The notes: generated from the letters alone by a model not told the origin. A stretch of DNA of 64,000 nt from Acidimicrobiaceae bacterium (GCA_003133685.1 PKYQ01000023.1:158622-222621); one strand, 5' to 3'. Shown: positions 17,599 through 26,748, counted from the stretch's first letter. A program made the numbers and translations.

Positions 17599-18102
17599 TT
17601 ACGGCTTCGCGTTTGTTACGGAGGCGTAACGACGAGAGAGATCAGCGCATTCCACGCAGATAGTTTCGGGAATGACCCCTCTTCGCATCAGCCAGCCAAA
17701 GACCGTGCACCCGAGGCAGTAGCCCAAGAATCCTTCGAGTGACGCGGCAAGTAGTAGAGGAATCAATATCCAGCGCGCGTCACTCCACCCGGCGCTGAGC
17801 CAGACAATCGTGGCCGCGCCCGTGAAGGCGAGTCCCATTGCTTGCGCGAATCGTTTCGGTGGTCCGGGAACGGACTTCTGCCATTTCGTCAGTTGCGGTG
17901 CCGCCACGCGCACGGCGAACTGTCCGAGCGGCGAGATCTTCGGACCGGCCGCCACGCGCGCCACGAATCCGTAGGTCAGGGGGATCAGTAGCCACGGGGT
18001 GTTGGTCGCGAGGGCGAGCACGGCCATGGTGAGGACGCCGAGGGCGACCGTTCGTGCGGCCGCGTCGTTGACCGGATTCGGGAAGGAGAAGAATCTATTC
18101 AT
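17599..18102 (-). CDS. DUF4395 family membrane protein
   Basis: 167-residue integral membrane protein of the DUF4395 family: an FPNPVNDAAART opening, about four hydrophobic helices, and the conserved C-terminal LGYCLGCTVFGWL segment with two Cys (GYCLGC) plus a later CVEC pair. In other bacteria these proteins often sit beside thioredoxin-like genes and may take part in membrane thiol chemistry; that role is unproven. ATG 18102 is chosen over an in-frame TTG two codons upstream because TAAGAT ends exactly 6 nt before it. Confidence 0.8.
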   Translation of the reverse strand: MNRFFSFPNPVNDAAARTVALGVLTMAVLALATNTPWLLIPLTYGFVARVAAGPKISPLGQFAVRVAAPQLTKWQKSVPGPPKRFAQAMGLAFTGAATIVWLSAGWSDARWILIPLLLAASLEGFLGYCLGCTVFGWLMRRGVIPETICVECADLSRRYASVTNAKP

Positions 18103-18108
18103 CCACAA

Positions 18109-18114
18109 ATCTTA
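18109..18114 (-). promoter_or_regulatory. -10 element TAAGAT for the DUF4395 gene
   Basis: Minus strand TAAGAT-ttgtgg-ATG, 6-nt spacing; decides the start codon at 18102. Confidence 0.45.
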
Positions 18115-18136
18115 TCGATAATGTCGTCAATTCGTT

Positions 18137-18910
18137 CTACGCGGTGATCGCCAATCGGACCGTCGTGATCAGTCCCACCGCGATGATGACGACCCGCACG
18201 ACGTTGGGTGACAGTCGAAGGATCAACATGGCGCCGAGCCATCCACCGACCAATGTGCCGATGAGGAACATGTAGACGGCGTCCACGATCAGGTGACCGC
18301 GCAGCACGAAAATGAAGGCTGCGATGAGATTGATGATCAAGGAGAGCACGCTGCGTAAGCCCTGGAGCTCTTGAATCTCGAAGGGCAGACTGAGCGCCAT
18401 CACCGCCAACAACAGAATTCCCATGCCGGCGCCGAAATAGCCGCCGTAGATCGCCACGACGAAGACGCCGATGAACAGTCCCCGACGTCGAGCCCGGTGT
18501 GCGTGGTCGACGTGCGCAAGACGTTTCGTGATCAGTGGCGCCAGGGCGAACAACAAGGTGCCCGAACCAATGAGCCACGGCACGACCAGCGCGAAGAGAC
18601 GCGGCGAACCCAGCAACAAAAGTGAACAACCCAATGCCGTACCGAGCACGCACGACGGGACGAGTGAACGGATGAGGTCACGGTGACCGCGGAGTTGAAA
18701 TCGAAATCCGCGGATGCCACCGAGGTAGCTCGGTACGACGCCGACGGTCGTCGTGACGTTGGCGGTCAACGCCGACGCCCCGGTCGCCAACAACGTCGGG
18801 AAGGTCACGAAAGTCCCACCGCCGGCGATACCGTTGGCGATACCGGCACCGATTCCCGCAAGGAGATAGATAGTGAGACGCCACCCCATTGGAAGGGTGG
18901 CGCTAATCAT
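18137..18910 (-). CDS. TauE/SafE (TSUP) family permease
   Basis: 257-residue membrane protein with eight predicted hydrophobic helices. The family hallmark glycine-rich N-terminus (GIGAGIANGIAGGGTFVTFPTLL) and a matching second repeat (GGYFGAGMGILLLAVMAL) show the internal duplication of the TSUP fold. Members export sulfite or organosulfonates or transport sulfur compounds; the substrate here is unknown. ATG 18910 is supported by a TAGGCT hexamer 6 nt upstream. The gene stands alone between DUF4395 and a divergent NUDIX gene. Confidence 0.88.
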   Translation of the reverse strand: MISATLPMGWRLTIYLLAGIGAGIANGIAGGGTFVTFPTLLATGASALTANVTTTVGVVPSYLGGIRGFRFQLRGHRDLIRSLVPSCVLGTALGCSLLLLGSPRLFALVVPWLIGSGTLLFALAPLITKRLAHVDHAHRARRRGLFIGVFVVAIYGGYFGAGMGILLLAVMALSLPFEIQELQGLRSVLSLIINLIAAFIFVLRGHLIVDAVYMFLIGTLVGGWLGAMLILRLSPNVVRVVIIAVGLITTVRLAITA

Positions 18911-18916
18911 TGACCT

Positions 18917-18922
18917 AGCCTA
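18917..18922 (-). promoter_or_regulatory. -10 element TAGGCT for the TSUP permease gene
   Basis: Minus strand TAGGCT-aggtca-ATG, 6-nt spacing. Confidence 0.5.
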
Positions 18923-18983
18923 TTGAAAGTGAAATCTTCGCGAACTCGACCATGTAATACCGGACTTTCACGTTGCCGTCATC

Positions 18984-18989
18984 TACCGT
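18984..18989 (+). promoter_or_regulatory. -10 element TACCGT for the NUDIX gene
   Basis: TACCGT-tggcgac-GTG, 7-nt spacing to GTG 18997. Confidence 0.35.
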
Positions 18990-18996
18990 TGGCGAC

Positions 18997-19461
18997 GTGT
19001 ACCTCATGAGCGGTGAGTTGATCGTCCCGAAGGATGCACCGAGTGACATCATCCGTGCCGCCGGTGGCATCATCCGGCGTTTCGTAGCCGGTGGTCGCGT
19101 CGAAGTCGCGTGCATCTACCGCGAAGCGCGAGGCGACTGGACATTTCCCAAGGGCAAGATCGATGGCGGCGAGACCTTCGAACAGGGCGCACTGCGCGAA
19201 GTGTTGGAAGAGACCGGGATGTCCTGTCGGGTCATCCGATTCGCGGGCACGACGAACTACACCCACCGCAAGGGTAAACCGAAGATCGTGGCCTACTACT
19301 TGATGGAGGCGGATGAAGGGGAGTTCGCGCCCAATGAAGAGGTGGACGAACTCGTGTGGGTTCCGCTGGAGAGCGTGCCCGCCAACCTGACGTGGAGCCG
19401 TGACCGAGAGTTGATCGACGAAGTCATGAGGTTCCCGGAGCTTCGAGCCGAGGCGTCTTAA
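18997..19461 (+). CDS. NUDIX hydrolase
   Basis: 154-residue NUDIX protein. The box is clear (about residues 54-76): GKIDGGETFEQGALREVLEETG, matching Gx5Ex7REUxEExGU, written here only as the sites G, E, REV and EETG. The AAGGIIRRF strand in front and the KIVAYYLMEA strand behind match the diadenosine polyphosphate/MutT-like branch. Substrate probably a nucleoside diphosphate derivative. GTG 18997 is favoured by the -10 spacing; ATG 19006 is the alternative. The stop overlaps the convergent ABC ATPase stop (TTAA, 19458-19461). Confidence 0.88.
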   Translation: MYLMSGELIVPKDAPSDIIRAAGGIIRRFVAGGRVEVACIYREARGDWTFPKGKIDGGETFEQGALREVLEETGMSCRVIRFAGTTNYTHRKGKPKIVAYYLMEADEGEFAPNEEVDELVWVPLESVPANLTWSRDRELIDEVMRFPELRAEAS

Positions 19462-20192
19462 CGAACTCGTTCTAGGAAGAGTCTCGTGGACTCGTGTTGC
19501 GGGTTCGAGAAGATCTCCTCGGGCGTTCCTTGCTCCACGAGCACGCCCCCATCGAGATAGACGACCTTTTGTGCGACGTCACGAGCGAAATTCATCTCGT
19601 GCGTCGCGATCAACATGGTGGTTCCGGTTTGCGCGAGGTCGCGCAAGAGATCGAGCACCTCGCCGACGAGCGAAGGGTCGAGCGCACTCGTCACCTCATC
19701 AAGTAGCAGTAATGACGGCTTCATCGCCAACGACCGCACGATCGCCACGCGTTGTTGTTGACCGCCCGAGAGTCGGTCGGGATACTCTTCGGCACGATCA
19801 CGAAGACCGATGCGCTCGAGCAGTTGTAGCGCCTCGTGGTGCACATCACTGCGCTTACGTTTGAGCGCCCGAACCGGCCCGACCAGGACGTTTTCGAGAA
19901 CCGTGAGGTGCGGGAAGAGGTTGAACGACTGAAAGACCATGCCGGTATGGCGTCGCACCTTGTCGGGATCGACGCGAACGTCGGCGAGCGACTGACCAAA
20001 GAGGGTGATGGTACCGCCGTTGATGGTCTCGAGGAGATTGACGCATCGCAGCAACGTCGATTTTCCAGAACCCGACGCGCCGATCAGGCACACCACTTCG
20101 TGGCGGTGCAGGTTTAGGGAAATTCCCCGCAAGACCTCGTTGTCGCCGAATCGTTTCACGACCGAATCGAGTTCGAGAATGACCTCGCTCAT
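19458..20192 (-). CDS. Polar amino acid ABC transporter, ATP-binding subunit
   Basis: 244-residue ATPase of the GlnQ/HisP family. Walker A GASGSGKST, Q-loop MVFQSFNLFPHLTVLENV, signature LSGGQQQRVAI, Walker B LLLLDEVTSALDP and the switch His in IATHEMNFA are all present. It is the third gene of the importer operon; its ATG overlaps the stop of the permease gene by 4 bases. Energises uptake of an amino acid, probably glutamate, glutamine, cystine or a related polar compound. Confidence 0.93.
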   Translation of the reverse strand: MSEVILELDSVVKRFGDNEVLRGISLNLHRHEVVCLIGASGSGKSTLLRCVNLLETINGGTITLFGQSLADVRVDPDKVRRHTGMVFQSFNLFPHLTVLENVLVGPVRALKRKRSDVHHEALQLLERIGLRDRAEEYPDRLSGGQQQRVAIVRSLAMKPSLLLLDEVTSALDPSLVGEVLDLLRDLAQTGTTMLIATHEMNFARDVAQKVVYLDGGVLVEQGTPEEIFSNPQHESTRLFLERVR

Positions 20193-21079
20193 GATGAGGC
20201 CAATCGTCGATTGCGATCTCTGGCGATGAGACCGTCGGTGACGCGCGTAAGTGGGATGGTCATGACAAGAAATAAAATGGACGCGACGACCAGTCCACTG
20301 GAATTGAACTTTGCGTCTTGAAAGATGGTCCCGGCCTGGACCGCTTCGATCACGCCGAGGACCGAGAGAAGTGCAGTGTCCTTCTGCAACGAGATGAAGT
20401 CATTCAAAAGAGGTGGGATGACCGTGCGAACGGCCTGGGGAAGGATCACGCGACGCATGGTGGTCGCATTGGTCAAACCAAGGGATCGGGCGGCGAGGAT
20501 CTGTCCGTGCGGCACCGAGAAGATACCCGCTCGGAAGACTTCGGCGACGTACGCGCTGTAGGTGAGGATCAGCGCCACGCAGCTGTAGACCTCCGGCGAC
20601 TGATTCGAGATGAACCCGAGTTGCAGACCTGGTACGCCGTAACCGATGAGGAGGAAGACCAAGAGGACAGGGATTCCGCGAAAGACGTCCGAGTAGATGA
20701 CCGCCAGGATGCGAAACGGCACCAGCACGGGCGACTTGGTCATTCGCGTCCACGCGAGCGTCAATCCGAACGTGAGGATGAAGACCTCAGCGATCAGGAA
20801 GACCCGGATATTGATGAGCAATCCCAGGCCCACTGAGTTCAACGATTTGTGGTGATTGCCGACCAACGATTCCCACATGTCGTGCGGGTTAAAGAAGTCG
20901 TGGCGAACGATCGCCCCTCCAGGGGCCAAGTAGAAAGCGGCCACGAGACCACCGATGATCAGCGTCGTTGAGACAACGCTCGCCACGATGGCGCGACGTC
21001 CGAGAAGGAGCTGCTTTCTTCGAGGCGCGAAGAATGAAGGCGTCTCGTCCGACTGTGTCGTGTCGGTGTCGTCGACCAC
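20189..21079 (-). CDS. Polar amino acid ABC transporter, permease subunit
   Basis: 296-residue inner-membrane permease (HisM/GlnP type). After a polar N-terminal 30 residues there are an isolated helix, then the BPD_transp_1 core with the EAA loop around AARSLGLTNATTMRRVILPQA, which docks on the ATPase. The next conserved segment is LLNDFISLQKDTALLSVLG. Only one permease gene is present, so it would form a homodimer. It starts 6 bp after the stop of the binding protein gene. Confidence 0.92.
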   Translation of the reverse strand: MVDDTDTTQSDETPSFFAPRRKQLLLGRRAIVASVVSTTLIIGGLVAAFYLAPGGAIVRHDFFNPHDMWESLVGNHHKSLNSVGLGLLINIRVFLIAEVFILTFGLTLAWTRMTKSPVLVPFRILAVIYSDVFRGIPVLLVFLLIGYGVPGLQLGFISNQSPEVYSCVALILTYSAYVAEVFRAGIFSVPHGQILAARSLGLTNATTMRRVILPQAVRTVIPPLLNDFISLQKDTALLSVLGVIEAVQAGTIFQDAKFNSSGLVVASILFLVMTIPLTRVTDGLIARDRNRRLASS

Positions 21080-21085
21080 GAAGAG

Positions 21086-21973
21086 TTACGGCTTGATAAC
21101 GGGCACGCTCGTGTAAATGCTGAGCCACTTGGTTTGAAGCTTCGCCAGTGTTCCATCTGATTTCATTGCCGCGATCGCGGCATTAACGCAACCCACGAGC
21201 TTGTTGCCCTTTTGAAAGAGCAGGCCGTAGTGTTCTCCCACACTCGGGAACTGGCCCACCTGGACGGCGATGTTCTGCTTCTTCGAGTTGATCACTTCGC
21301 CCGATCCCGACGACGCCATGTACTGGCCATCCGGAGTGTCCAACACGATCGCGTCGATTTGATGCGTCTCCAATGCCGACGCCGCGTCGGCGAGTGAGTT
21401 GAACACGCGCGGACTCTTGTTCGGCACTATCACTTGATCGATGTACCCGAGTCCCGTGGTGCCGATCTGATCGCCATATTGATACTTCTTGAGTTCCGCT
21501 GGCGTGTGATCCTTCACGATCTTGCTGCCCTTCAGCGCGATGATTGACTGCTGAACGTCATAGTAGCTATTGGAAAACGTCACGACTTGAGCGCGAGCAT
21601 TGGTGTAGGAGATCTCGTTGATGTCAAAGTCGAAGTGCTTGTTGCCTGGTTCGAAGCTCGCGTTGAAAGGCTCGTGGACCCACACCACATTGGACTTCTT
21701 TACACCGAGTTCTTTGGCGATTCCGTACGCCACGCCCGATTCGTACCCTTTGCCGTTCGAGGCCGTGTTGTTCACGAACCACGGCGTGTACGCCGGGGTG
21801 TCCGTCGCGACGGTGAGCTTTCCCTTGGTGAACTCATCTGCGCCAATTGAGGTCTTGCACGACGCGAGCGTCGGCAACGCCGCCGCACTGGCGCCGACGC
21901 CCGCCGAGAGCGAGACGGTGCCGATGGTGGCGAGGGTCACGAGTCCCGCCAGCGTGAGTCGTAGGTTGCGCAT
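21086..21973 (-). CDS. Extracellular amino acid-binding protein (SBP family 3)
   Basis: 295-residue solute receptor. Signal peptide (RNLRLTLAGLVTLATIGTV, cleavage near GASAAAL) without an obvious lipobox Cys, then the SBP_bac_3 fold: LTVATDTPAYTPW, FDFDINEISYTNARAQVVTFS, a GTTGLGYIDQ segment and a QIDAIVLDTPDGQYM lobe-closing region. ATG 21973 is preferred over an in-frame upstream codon because a GAAGGGGA site precedes it and the signal peptide begins there. First gene of a three-gene importer operon. The specificity is unknown. Confidence 0.9.
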   Translation of the reverse strand: MRNLRLTLAGLVTLATIGTVSLSAGVGASAAALPTLASCKTSIGADEFTKGKLTVATDTPAYTPWFVNNTASNGKGYESGVAYGIAKELGVKKSNVVWVHEPFNASFEPGNKHFDFDINEISYTNARAQVVTFSNSYYDVQQSIIALKGSKIVKDHTPAELKKYQYGDQIGTTGLGYIDQVIVPNKSPRVFNSLADAASALETHQIDAIVLDTPDGQYMASSGSGEVINSKKQNIAVQVGQFPSVGEHYGLLFQKGNKLVGCVNAAIAAMKSDGTLAKLQTKWLSIYTSVPVIKP

Positions 21974-22013
21974 CGGTTCCCCTTCTCGGTGTTGCGTAGT
22001 CGTGGTGAGTGCC

Positions 22014-22019
22014 AGTGTA
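22014..22019 (-). promoter_or_regulatory. Possible -10 TACACT for the amino acid importer operon
   Basis: TACACT on the minus strand, about 40 nt upstream of ATG 21973, which has its own Shine-Dalgarno. No strong -35. Confidence 0.35.
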
Positions 22020-22125
22020 ATGCTGGGTTTCGTGCCGATTCTGATGAAGGCGTTGGTCTTCGTCGCGGTGACCCACGTCACGACCTCGCTATCAGAAACC
22101 ATTTTCATTAATGACGTGCTTTTAG

Positions 22126-22131
22126 TAGGAT
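22126..22131 (+). promoter_or_regulatory. Possible -10 TAGGAT for tRNA-Ser(GCU)
   Basis: TAGGAT lies 9 nt before the first base of the mature tRNA, a suitable place for the tRNA promoter; the -35 is poorly matched. Confidence 0.35.
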
Positions 22132-22140
22132 GGGCCGCTG

Positions 22141-22236
<96 letters not shown>

Positions 22237-22263
22237 ACCACCGAGCGCAGTGCGCTCGGTGGT
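22237..22263 (+). terminator. Perfect 13-bp hairpin after the tRNA
   Basis: ACCACCGAGCGCA-g-TGCGCTCGGTGGT directly after the tRNA CCA end; probable terminator or processing stem. No T run follows. Confidence 0.65.
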
Positions 22264-22281
22264 GTCGTCAATTGAGGAGAC

Positions 22282-23589
22282 GTGGTGCGGTACTGGATCG
22301 AGACGCTCGGGTGCCCCAAGAACCACGTGGACTCCGAGAAATTGGCGGGACTCCTGGAGTCCCAGGGCTACGCGGTGGCGGCGTCGCCGGCCAAAGCCGA
22401 TCTCGTCGTCGCCAACACCTGCGCCTTCATTGAAGCGGCGCGCGAGGAGTCCATCGAAACTGTCCTCGCGCTGGCCGACGTCAAGCGATCAAATGCGCGA
22501 CTCGTCGTCACCGGTTGCATGGCCGAGCGCTACGGCAACGAACTCGCCACCGCGCTGCCCGAAGTGGACCTCGTCGCCGGCTTCGGCGAGAGTCTTACGG
22601 CGATCATCCCGTCCACGCCCGTCGCGCTTCGGACTCGAGCGCTGCCGTCCTTTGACCTTTTGAATCTGCCGCGACCGAAGTCGGCCACGCCGTGGGCCTA
22701 TGTCAAAATCGCCGAAGGGTGCGACCGGCGCTGCGGGTTCTGTGCCATACCGTCGTTTCGCGGCGACCAGCGCTCTCGTTCAACCGAGGAGATCTTGGCC
22801 GAGGGCCGGGCGCTGGCCGAAGGCGGCGTGCGCGAACTGGTGCTGATCGCCCAGGACCTCGCCAGTTGGGGACACGACCGTCGTCGGGCCGGACGGGGCG
22901 AGCCGGTCGAAGTGCTCGACGAGGGTGGCACGCAGCCGCTCATTGAATTGACACGGACGCTGAGTCGTGAGGTCGATCGAGTGCGACTGCTCTATTTGTA
23001 CCCGTCGGGGCTGACGAGCGGGCTCATCGACGCGATTCTGGAGAGTGGCGTGCCGTACTTCGACCTGTCGCTGCAACACGCATCGAGACCGTTGCTGCGC
23101 GCCATGCGCCGTTGGGGCGACGCCGATCGATTCCTCGAACGCATCGCCGCCATTCGAGCGAGTGACCCCGACGCGACGTTTCGCTCGTCGTTCATCCTGG
23201 GTTACCCGGGTGAGACCGAGGACGACCAGCGCCGACTGCTCGAGTTCATCGAAGCGGCGCAACTCGACTGGGCCGGCTTCTTCACCTTCTCGTCCGAAGA
23301 GGGAACGCACGCCAACACGCTGGGCGCTCAGGTTCCTCACGAACTGGCGCTCGAGCGGCTGCGCGAAGTGAGTGAGCTCCAAGACGACATCACCGCGCGT
23401 CGTCGTGACGCCCTCGTCGGCACGACGCAGCAACTCCTCATTGACGCACCGGGCGTCGGGCGCAGTGTCCGCGAGTGCCCCGAGATTGATGGCATTGTGA
23501 TGGTGGATCGGTCACTTCCCGTGGGGGCGCTGGTCGAGTGCGAGATCGTGGCAAGTCACGGAACGGATCTGGAGGCGGTGCGGGTATGA
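22282..23589 (+). CDS. rimO: Ribosomal protein S12 methylthiotransferase RimO
   Basis: 435-residue radical-SAM enzyme that adds a methylthio group to the conserved Asp of ribosomal protein S12. The N-terminal methylthiotransferase domain carries the three Fe-S cysteines in LGCPKNHVDSE, ANTCAF and VTGCMAE. The LGCPKN form separates RimO from MiaB. The radical SAM motif is CDRRCGFC (about 150) and a TRAM domain ends the protein. GTG 22282 has GAGGAG just upstream. First gene of the overlapping rimO-pgsA-cinA operon. Confidence 0.94.
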   Translation: MVRYWIETLGCPKNHVDSEKLAGLLESQGYAVAASPAKADLVVANTCAFIEAAREESIETVLALADVKRSNARLVVTGCMAERYGNELATALPEVDLVAGFGESLTAIIPSTPVALRTRALPSFDLLNLPRPKSATPWAYVKIAEGCDRRCGFCAIPSFRGDQRSRSTEEILAEGRALAEGGVRELVLIAQDLASWGHDRRRAGRGEPVEVLDEGGTQPLIELTRTLSREVDRVRLLYLYPSGLTSGLIDAILESGVPYFDLSLQHASRPLLRAMRRWGDADRFLERIAAIRASDPDATFRSSFILGYPGETEDDQRRLLEFIEAAQLDWAGFFTFSSEEGTHANTLGAQVPHELALERLREVSELQDDITARRRDALVGTTQQLLIDAPGVGRSVRECPEIDGIVMVDRSLPVGALVECEIVASHGTDLEAVRV

Positions 23590-24158
23590 CGAGCGAGCCC
23601 ACCTACGGCGAGTCCGCGCTCCTCACGCCGGCCAACCTGCTCACGGCCTCGCGATTGCTCGTCGCGCCGGTATTCATCTATCTCATCGTGTTCGACCGGA
23701 TCTCGTGGTGGACGGCGCTCGTCGGATTTCTCGCCGCAGGGTCGGACTACTTCGACGGCATCGTCGCGCGTCGCCACGGCACGACGACATCGGGCGCATT
23801 CCTCGACCCGCTGGCCGACAAGGTCATCGTCCTCGGTTCGCTCTACGCCTTGATTCTCGCGCGTCCGCACGGTCTCGAGGGCTTCATCATCCCCGCCGCG
23901 ATCATCACGCTTCGCGAGATCTGGATGAGCGTCTTTCGCGCCCGCGCCGCACGCCGCGGAATCTCGGTTCCGGCGAGCAAGCTCGCGAAGTGGAAGACGT
24001 TCACGCAAGACTGGGCAATCGCCTTTTGTGTCATACCGGTGACCGCGCACCACACGTGGATTGGCGTCACGGTCATCTGGATCGCGGTCGTCCTGACCCT
24101 CTACACCGGCTGGCAGTACTACGCCGAAGGCCAGAAGGTCGGTCTGCGTGCGAGTTGA
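23586..24158 (+). CDS. pgsA: CDP-diacylglycerol-glycerol-3-phosphate phosphatidyltransferase
   Basis: 190-residue integral membrane enzyme that makes phosphatidylglycerol phosphate. The CDP-alcohol phosphotransferase signature is complete: DYFDGIVARRHGTTTSGAF then LDPLADK (D-x3-DG-x2-AR-x8-G-x3-D-x3-D). Several hydrophobic helices follow. ATG 23586 overlaps the rimO stop (ATGA), which decides the start. Its 3' end overlaps cinA by 11 bases. This gene order is conserved in many actinobacteria. Confidence 0.92.
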   Translation: MTSEPTYGESALLTPANLLTASRLLVAPVFIYLIVFDRISWWTALVGFLAAGSDYFDGIVARRHGTTTSGAFLDPLADKVIVLGSLYALILARPHGLEGFIIPAAIITLREIWMSVFRARAARRGISVPASKLAKWKTFTQDWAIAFCVIPVTAHHTWIGVTVIWIAVVLTLYTGWQYYAEGQKVGLRAS

Positions 24159-25407
24159 GATCGTGGCCGTCGGCACTGAACTGTTGCTCGGACAGATTCC
24201 CGACACGAACTCCCAGTGGCTCGGAGAGCAACTGGCGGCCCACGGCATCGCCTCGCAGTTCCACCAGCACGTCGGCGATAATCACGAACGAATTCTTCTG
24301 GCCTTTCGAACGGCGCTCGCGCGCAGCGACGCGGTCATCGTGTGCGGCGGACTCGGACCGACGCAAGACGACATCACTCGCGCCGCGTTGGCTGAAGTGA
24401 TGAATGTCCCGCTGGAGCGCGACGAGGAGATTGTTGAGAAGATCCGCGCGATGTTCGGCGCCCGCGGTCGCACGATGCCCGAGAACAATCTCTTGCAGGC
24501 CGATGTGCCGCGCGGGGCGACGATCATCCCTCAGACGCGTGGCACGGCGCCGGGGTTGATCTGTGCCGTCGGCCAAAAGGTCGTCTACGCCGTGCCGGGC
24601 GTGCCCTACGAGATGACTGACATGTTCGAACGCGCGATCTTGCCCGACCTGGTGGCGCGACAGATCGCCACCGGGACGACGTCGGTGATCACGAGTCGGG
24701 TCCTTCGCACGTGGGGCGCGAGCGAGTCGGCGCTCGCCGAAGCCGTGGCACCACGATTCGACGAACTGGTGAACGACGACCGGGTCACCATTGCGTTCCT
24801 CGCGTCGGGCATCGAAGGCATCAAGGTTCGTCTCACCGCACGTGGTGACGACGCCGCGCACGCGACGTCGCTCCTGGTGAACGAGGAGTCGCTCGTTCGA
24901 GCGTTGATCGAAGAACAACTCGGCGACATCATCTTCGGCGTCGACGATCAGACAATGGAAGACGTGGTCGGCGCGCAACTGCTGGAGCGCGGTCTCACGT
25001 TGGCGGTCGCCGAGTCCCTGACCGGTGGGCTCATCGCCTCTCGACTGGTCGGGGTCGCGGGCGCCTCGCACTGGTTTCGCGGGGGCGTCGTGAGTTACGC
25101 CTCGGAGGTGAAGTTCGACCTCTTGAAGGTGCCAGTCGGTCCGGTCGTGAGCGGCGACGCCGCCGAAGCGATGGCGATCGGTGTGCGCACACTGTTGAAG
25201 GCCGATGTCGGACTGAGCGTCACGGGAGTCGCCGGACCGGAAGAACAGGACGGCCAGCCGGCCGGGACGGTCTTCGTTGGTCTCTCGCTCGGAGAAAGCC
25301 TCCAACACGCCGCGCTGCGACTACCGGGGGACCGACCGCGGGTGCGCGCCTACAGCGCCATCAGTTCACTCGACGTGCTGCGCCGGGCACTCGACGCCTT
25401 GGCGTAG
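24148..25407 (+). CDS. cinA: CinA-family nicotinamide-nucleotide amidase / ADP-ribose pyrophosphatase
   Basis: 419 residues: N-terminal molybdopterin-binding-like domain (VEIVAVGTELLLGQIPDTNS, GGLGPTQDD, AVPGVPYEM; pyrophosphatase) and C-terminal CinA domain (from about 275: LAVAESLTGGLIASRLVG, SVTGVAGPE; NMN deamidase). The pair recycles NMN and ADP-ribose. It is classically co-transcribed with recA in Gram-positive bacteria; here a serine hydrolase and a transposon now lie between cinA and recA. GTG 24148 inside the pgsA end is the best start (RVEIVAVGTE). Confidence 0.93.
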   Translation: MRVEIVAVGTELLLGQIPDTNSQWLGEQLAAHGIASQFHQHVGDNHERILLAFRTALARSDAVIVCGGLGPTQDDITRAALAEVMNVPLERDEEIVEKIRAMFGARGRTMPENNLLQADVPRGATIIPQTRGTAPGLICAVGQKVVYAVPGVPYEMTDMFERAILPDLVARQIATGTTSVITSRVLRTWGASESALAEAVAPRFDELVNDDRVTIAFLASGIEGIKVRLTARGDDAAHATSLLVNEESLVRALIEEQLGDIIFGVDDQTMEDVVGAQLLERGLTLAVAESLTGGLIASRLVGVAGASHWFRGGVVSYASEVKFDLLKVPVGPVVSGDAAEAMAIGVRTLLKADVGLSVTGVAGPEEQDGQPAGTVFVGLSLGESLQHAALRLPGDRPRVRAYSAISSLDVLRRALDALA

Positions 25408-25454
25408 GTCCGCGCGTTCTCGTTTAGCCTCGGCTTAACGCCTCGGAGGTGCTC

Positions 25455-26684
25455 ATGTCGTCATTGGAGATTCGCGTCGATCCGGCCGCGATGGGTTTCG
25501 ACCCCGCGCGCCTCGAGCGCATCACGCCACATTTCAACGCCTACGTCGAGGACCGGCGATTGCCCGGATGGCTCGCCACGGTTGCTCGCGGCGGTGAACT
25601 GGTGTGGAGCGCGAAAGGCGGCTACCGCGATCGAGAGAAGAATCTCGAAGTCACCGACGACACGATCTGGCGTATCTATTCGATGACCAAACCGATCACG
25701 TCGATCGCCGTGATGATGCTCTACGAAGAAGGCCGCTTCGATCTGAACGACGACGTCGGTCAGTGGATCGACGCGTTGAAGGAGCCTCGTGTGTGGGCCG
25801 GCGGAACGGCCGCCAAGCCCCTCACGGTCCCGGCCATCGAGCCGGTGCGGGTCCACCATCTACTCAGCCACACGAGCGGGCTGACCTACGGCTTTCACTA
25901 CGCCCATCCGACCGACGAGATCTACCGCATCAAGGGCTACGACTTCGGGTTCGCGCCCGGCGCCGACCTCGCCCAGGCCGTGCACGATTGGTCTACGAGC
26001 CCTTTGCGGTTCCAGCCCGGCGGCGGTTGGAACTACTCGGTCTCGGTCGACGTGCTTGGTCGACTGATCGAGATCTGGAGTGGCCAGAGCTTCGAATCGT
26101 TCTTACAAGACCGGGTCCTCGGGCCTCTAGCCATGACCGACACCGATTGGTACTGCCCGGAAGAGAAATGGGACCGATTGGCGATGCTCTACGTACCGCA
26201 CGGCGGTGACTCGTTCCCGTACGAGGAACTCGCCAAAGGTGCGACGCACGCGCCGCGCATTCACGGCGGCGGCGGCGGACTGGTGTCGAGTGCCAGTGAC
26301 TACCAAAGGTTCATGACGATGTTGCTCCGGGGCGGGGAGTTGGACGGCGTGCGCTTGGTATCGAATCGGACGCTGGAGTTGATGACCCGCAACCACCTCC
26401 CGAACGACGTTGATCTCGAAGAGTTCGCGACCGACTCGTTCTCTGAGACCAGTAACGCCGGCATCGGCTTTGGGCTGGGTTTTTCCGTCGTCATCGATTC
26501 AGTGAAGAACCAGAGCCTCGCGTCCGAAGGAAGTTTTGGTTGGGGCGGCGCCGCCTCGACGGCCTTCTGGGTCGATCCGGCCGAAGATCTGAGTGTCGGT
26601 TTCTACACGCAACTGCTTCCGAGCGGCACCTATCCGATTCGCCGAGAGTTGCAGCAACTCGTCTACCAAGCACTGGTCGATTGA
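25455..26684 (+). CDS. Beta-lactamase-fold serine hydrolase (class C/EstB type)
   Basis: 409-residue cytosolic hydrolase. The nucleophile Ser and Lys are in YSMTKP (SxxK, about residue 76), the Tyr motif is WNYSVS, and a glycine-rich HGGGGG segment stands near the third position. These define the esterase/penicillin-binding-protein-like family VIII; likely substrates are esters or amides rather than antibiotics. There is no signal peptide. ATG 25455 has GGAGG spaced 5 bases, favouring it over GTG 25449. It breaks the usual cinA-recA neighbourhood. Confidence 0.88.
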   Translation: MSSLEIRVDPAAMGFDPARLERITPHFNAYVEDRRLPGWLATVARGGELVWSAKGGYRDREKNLEVTDDTIWRIYSMTKPITSIAVMMLYEEGRFDLNDDVGQWIDALKEPRVWAGGTAAKPLTVPAIEPVRVHHLLSHTSGLTYGFHYAHPTDEIYRIKGYDFGFAPGADLAQAVHDWSTSPLRFQPGGGWNYSVSVDVLGRLIEIWSGQSFESFLQDRVLGPLAMTDTDWYCPEEKWDRLAMLYVPHGGDSFPYEELAKGATHAPRIHGGGGGLVSSASDYQRFMTMLLRGGELDGVRLVSNRTLELMTRNHLPNDVDLEEFATDSFSETSNAGIGFGLGFSVVIDSVKNQSLASEGSFGWGGAASTAFWVDPAEDLSVGFYTQLLPSGTYPIRRELQQLVYQALVD

Positions 26685-26686
26685 CG

Positions 26687-26707
26687 CGGTATTCGTTGGA
26701 ATTACCG
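26687..26707 (+). terminator. Weak hairpin after the serine hydrolase gene
   Basis: CGGTATTC-gttg-GAATTACCG with one bulged T, starting 3 bp after the stop codon and followed by tgtttcc. A modest stem, so only a possible terminator. Confidence 0.35.
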
Positions 26708-26748
26708 TGTTTCCGGACCTTTAGGGTGCATGATGAAGTGGTCGCGAA

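Noticed and set aside
24073-25308. Long open frame antisense to cinA (about 410 codons)
   Set aside because: The product is Arg/His-rich and low in hydrophobic core residues, typical of the complementary reading of a GC-rich gene; cinA on the other strand has full motifs.
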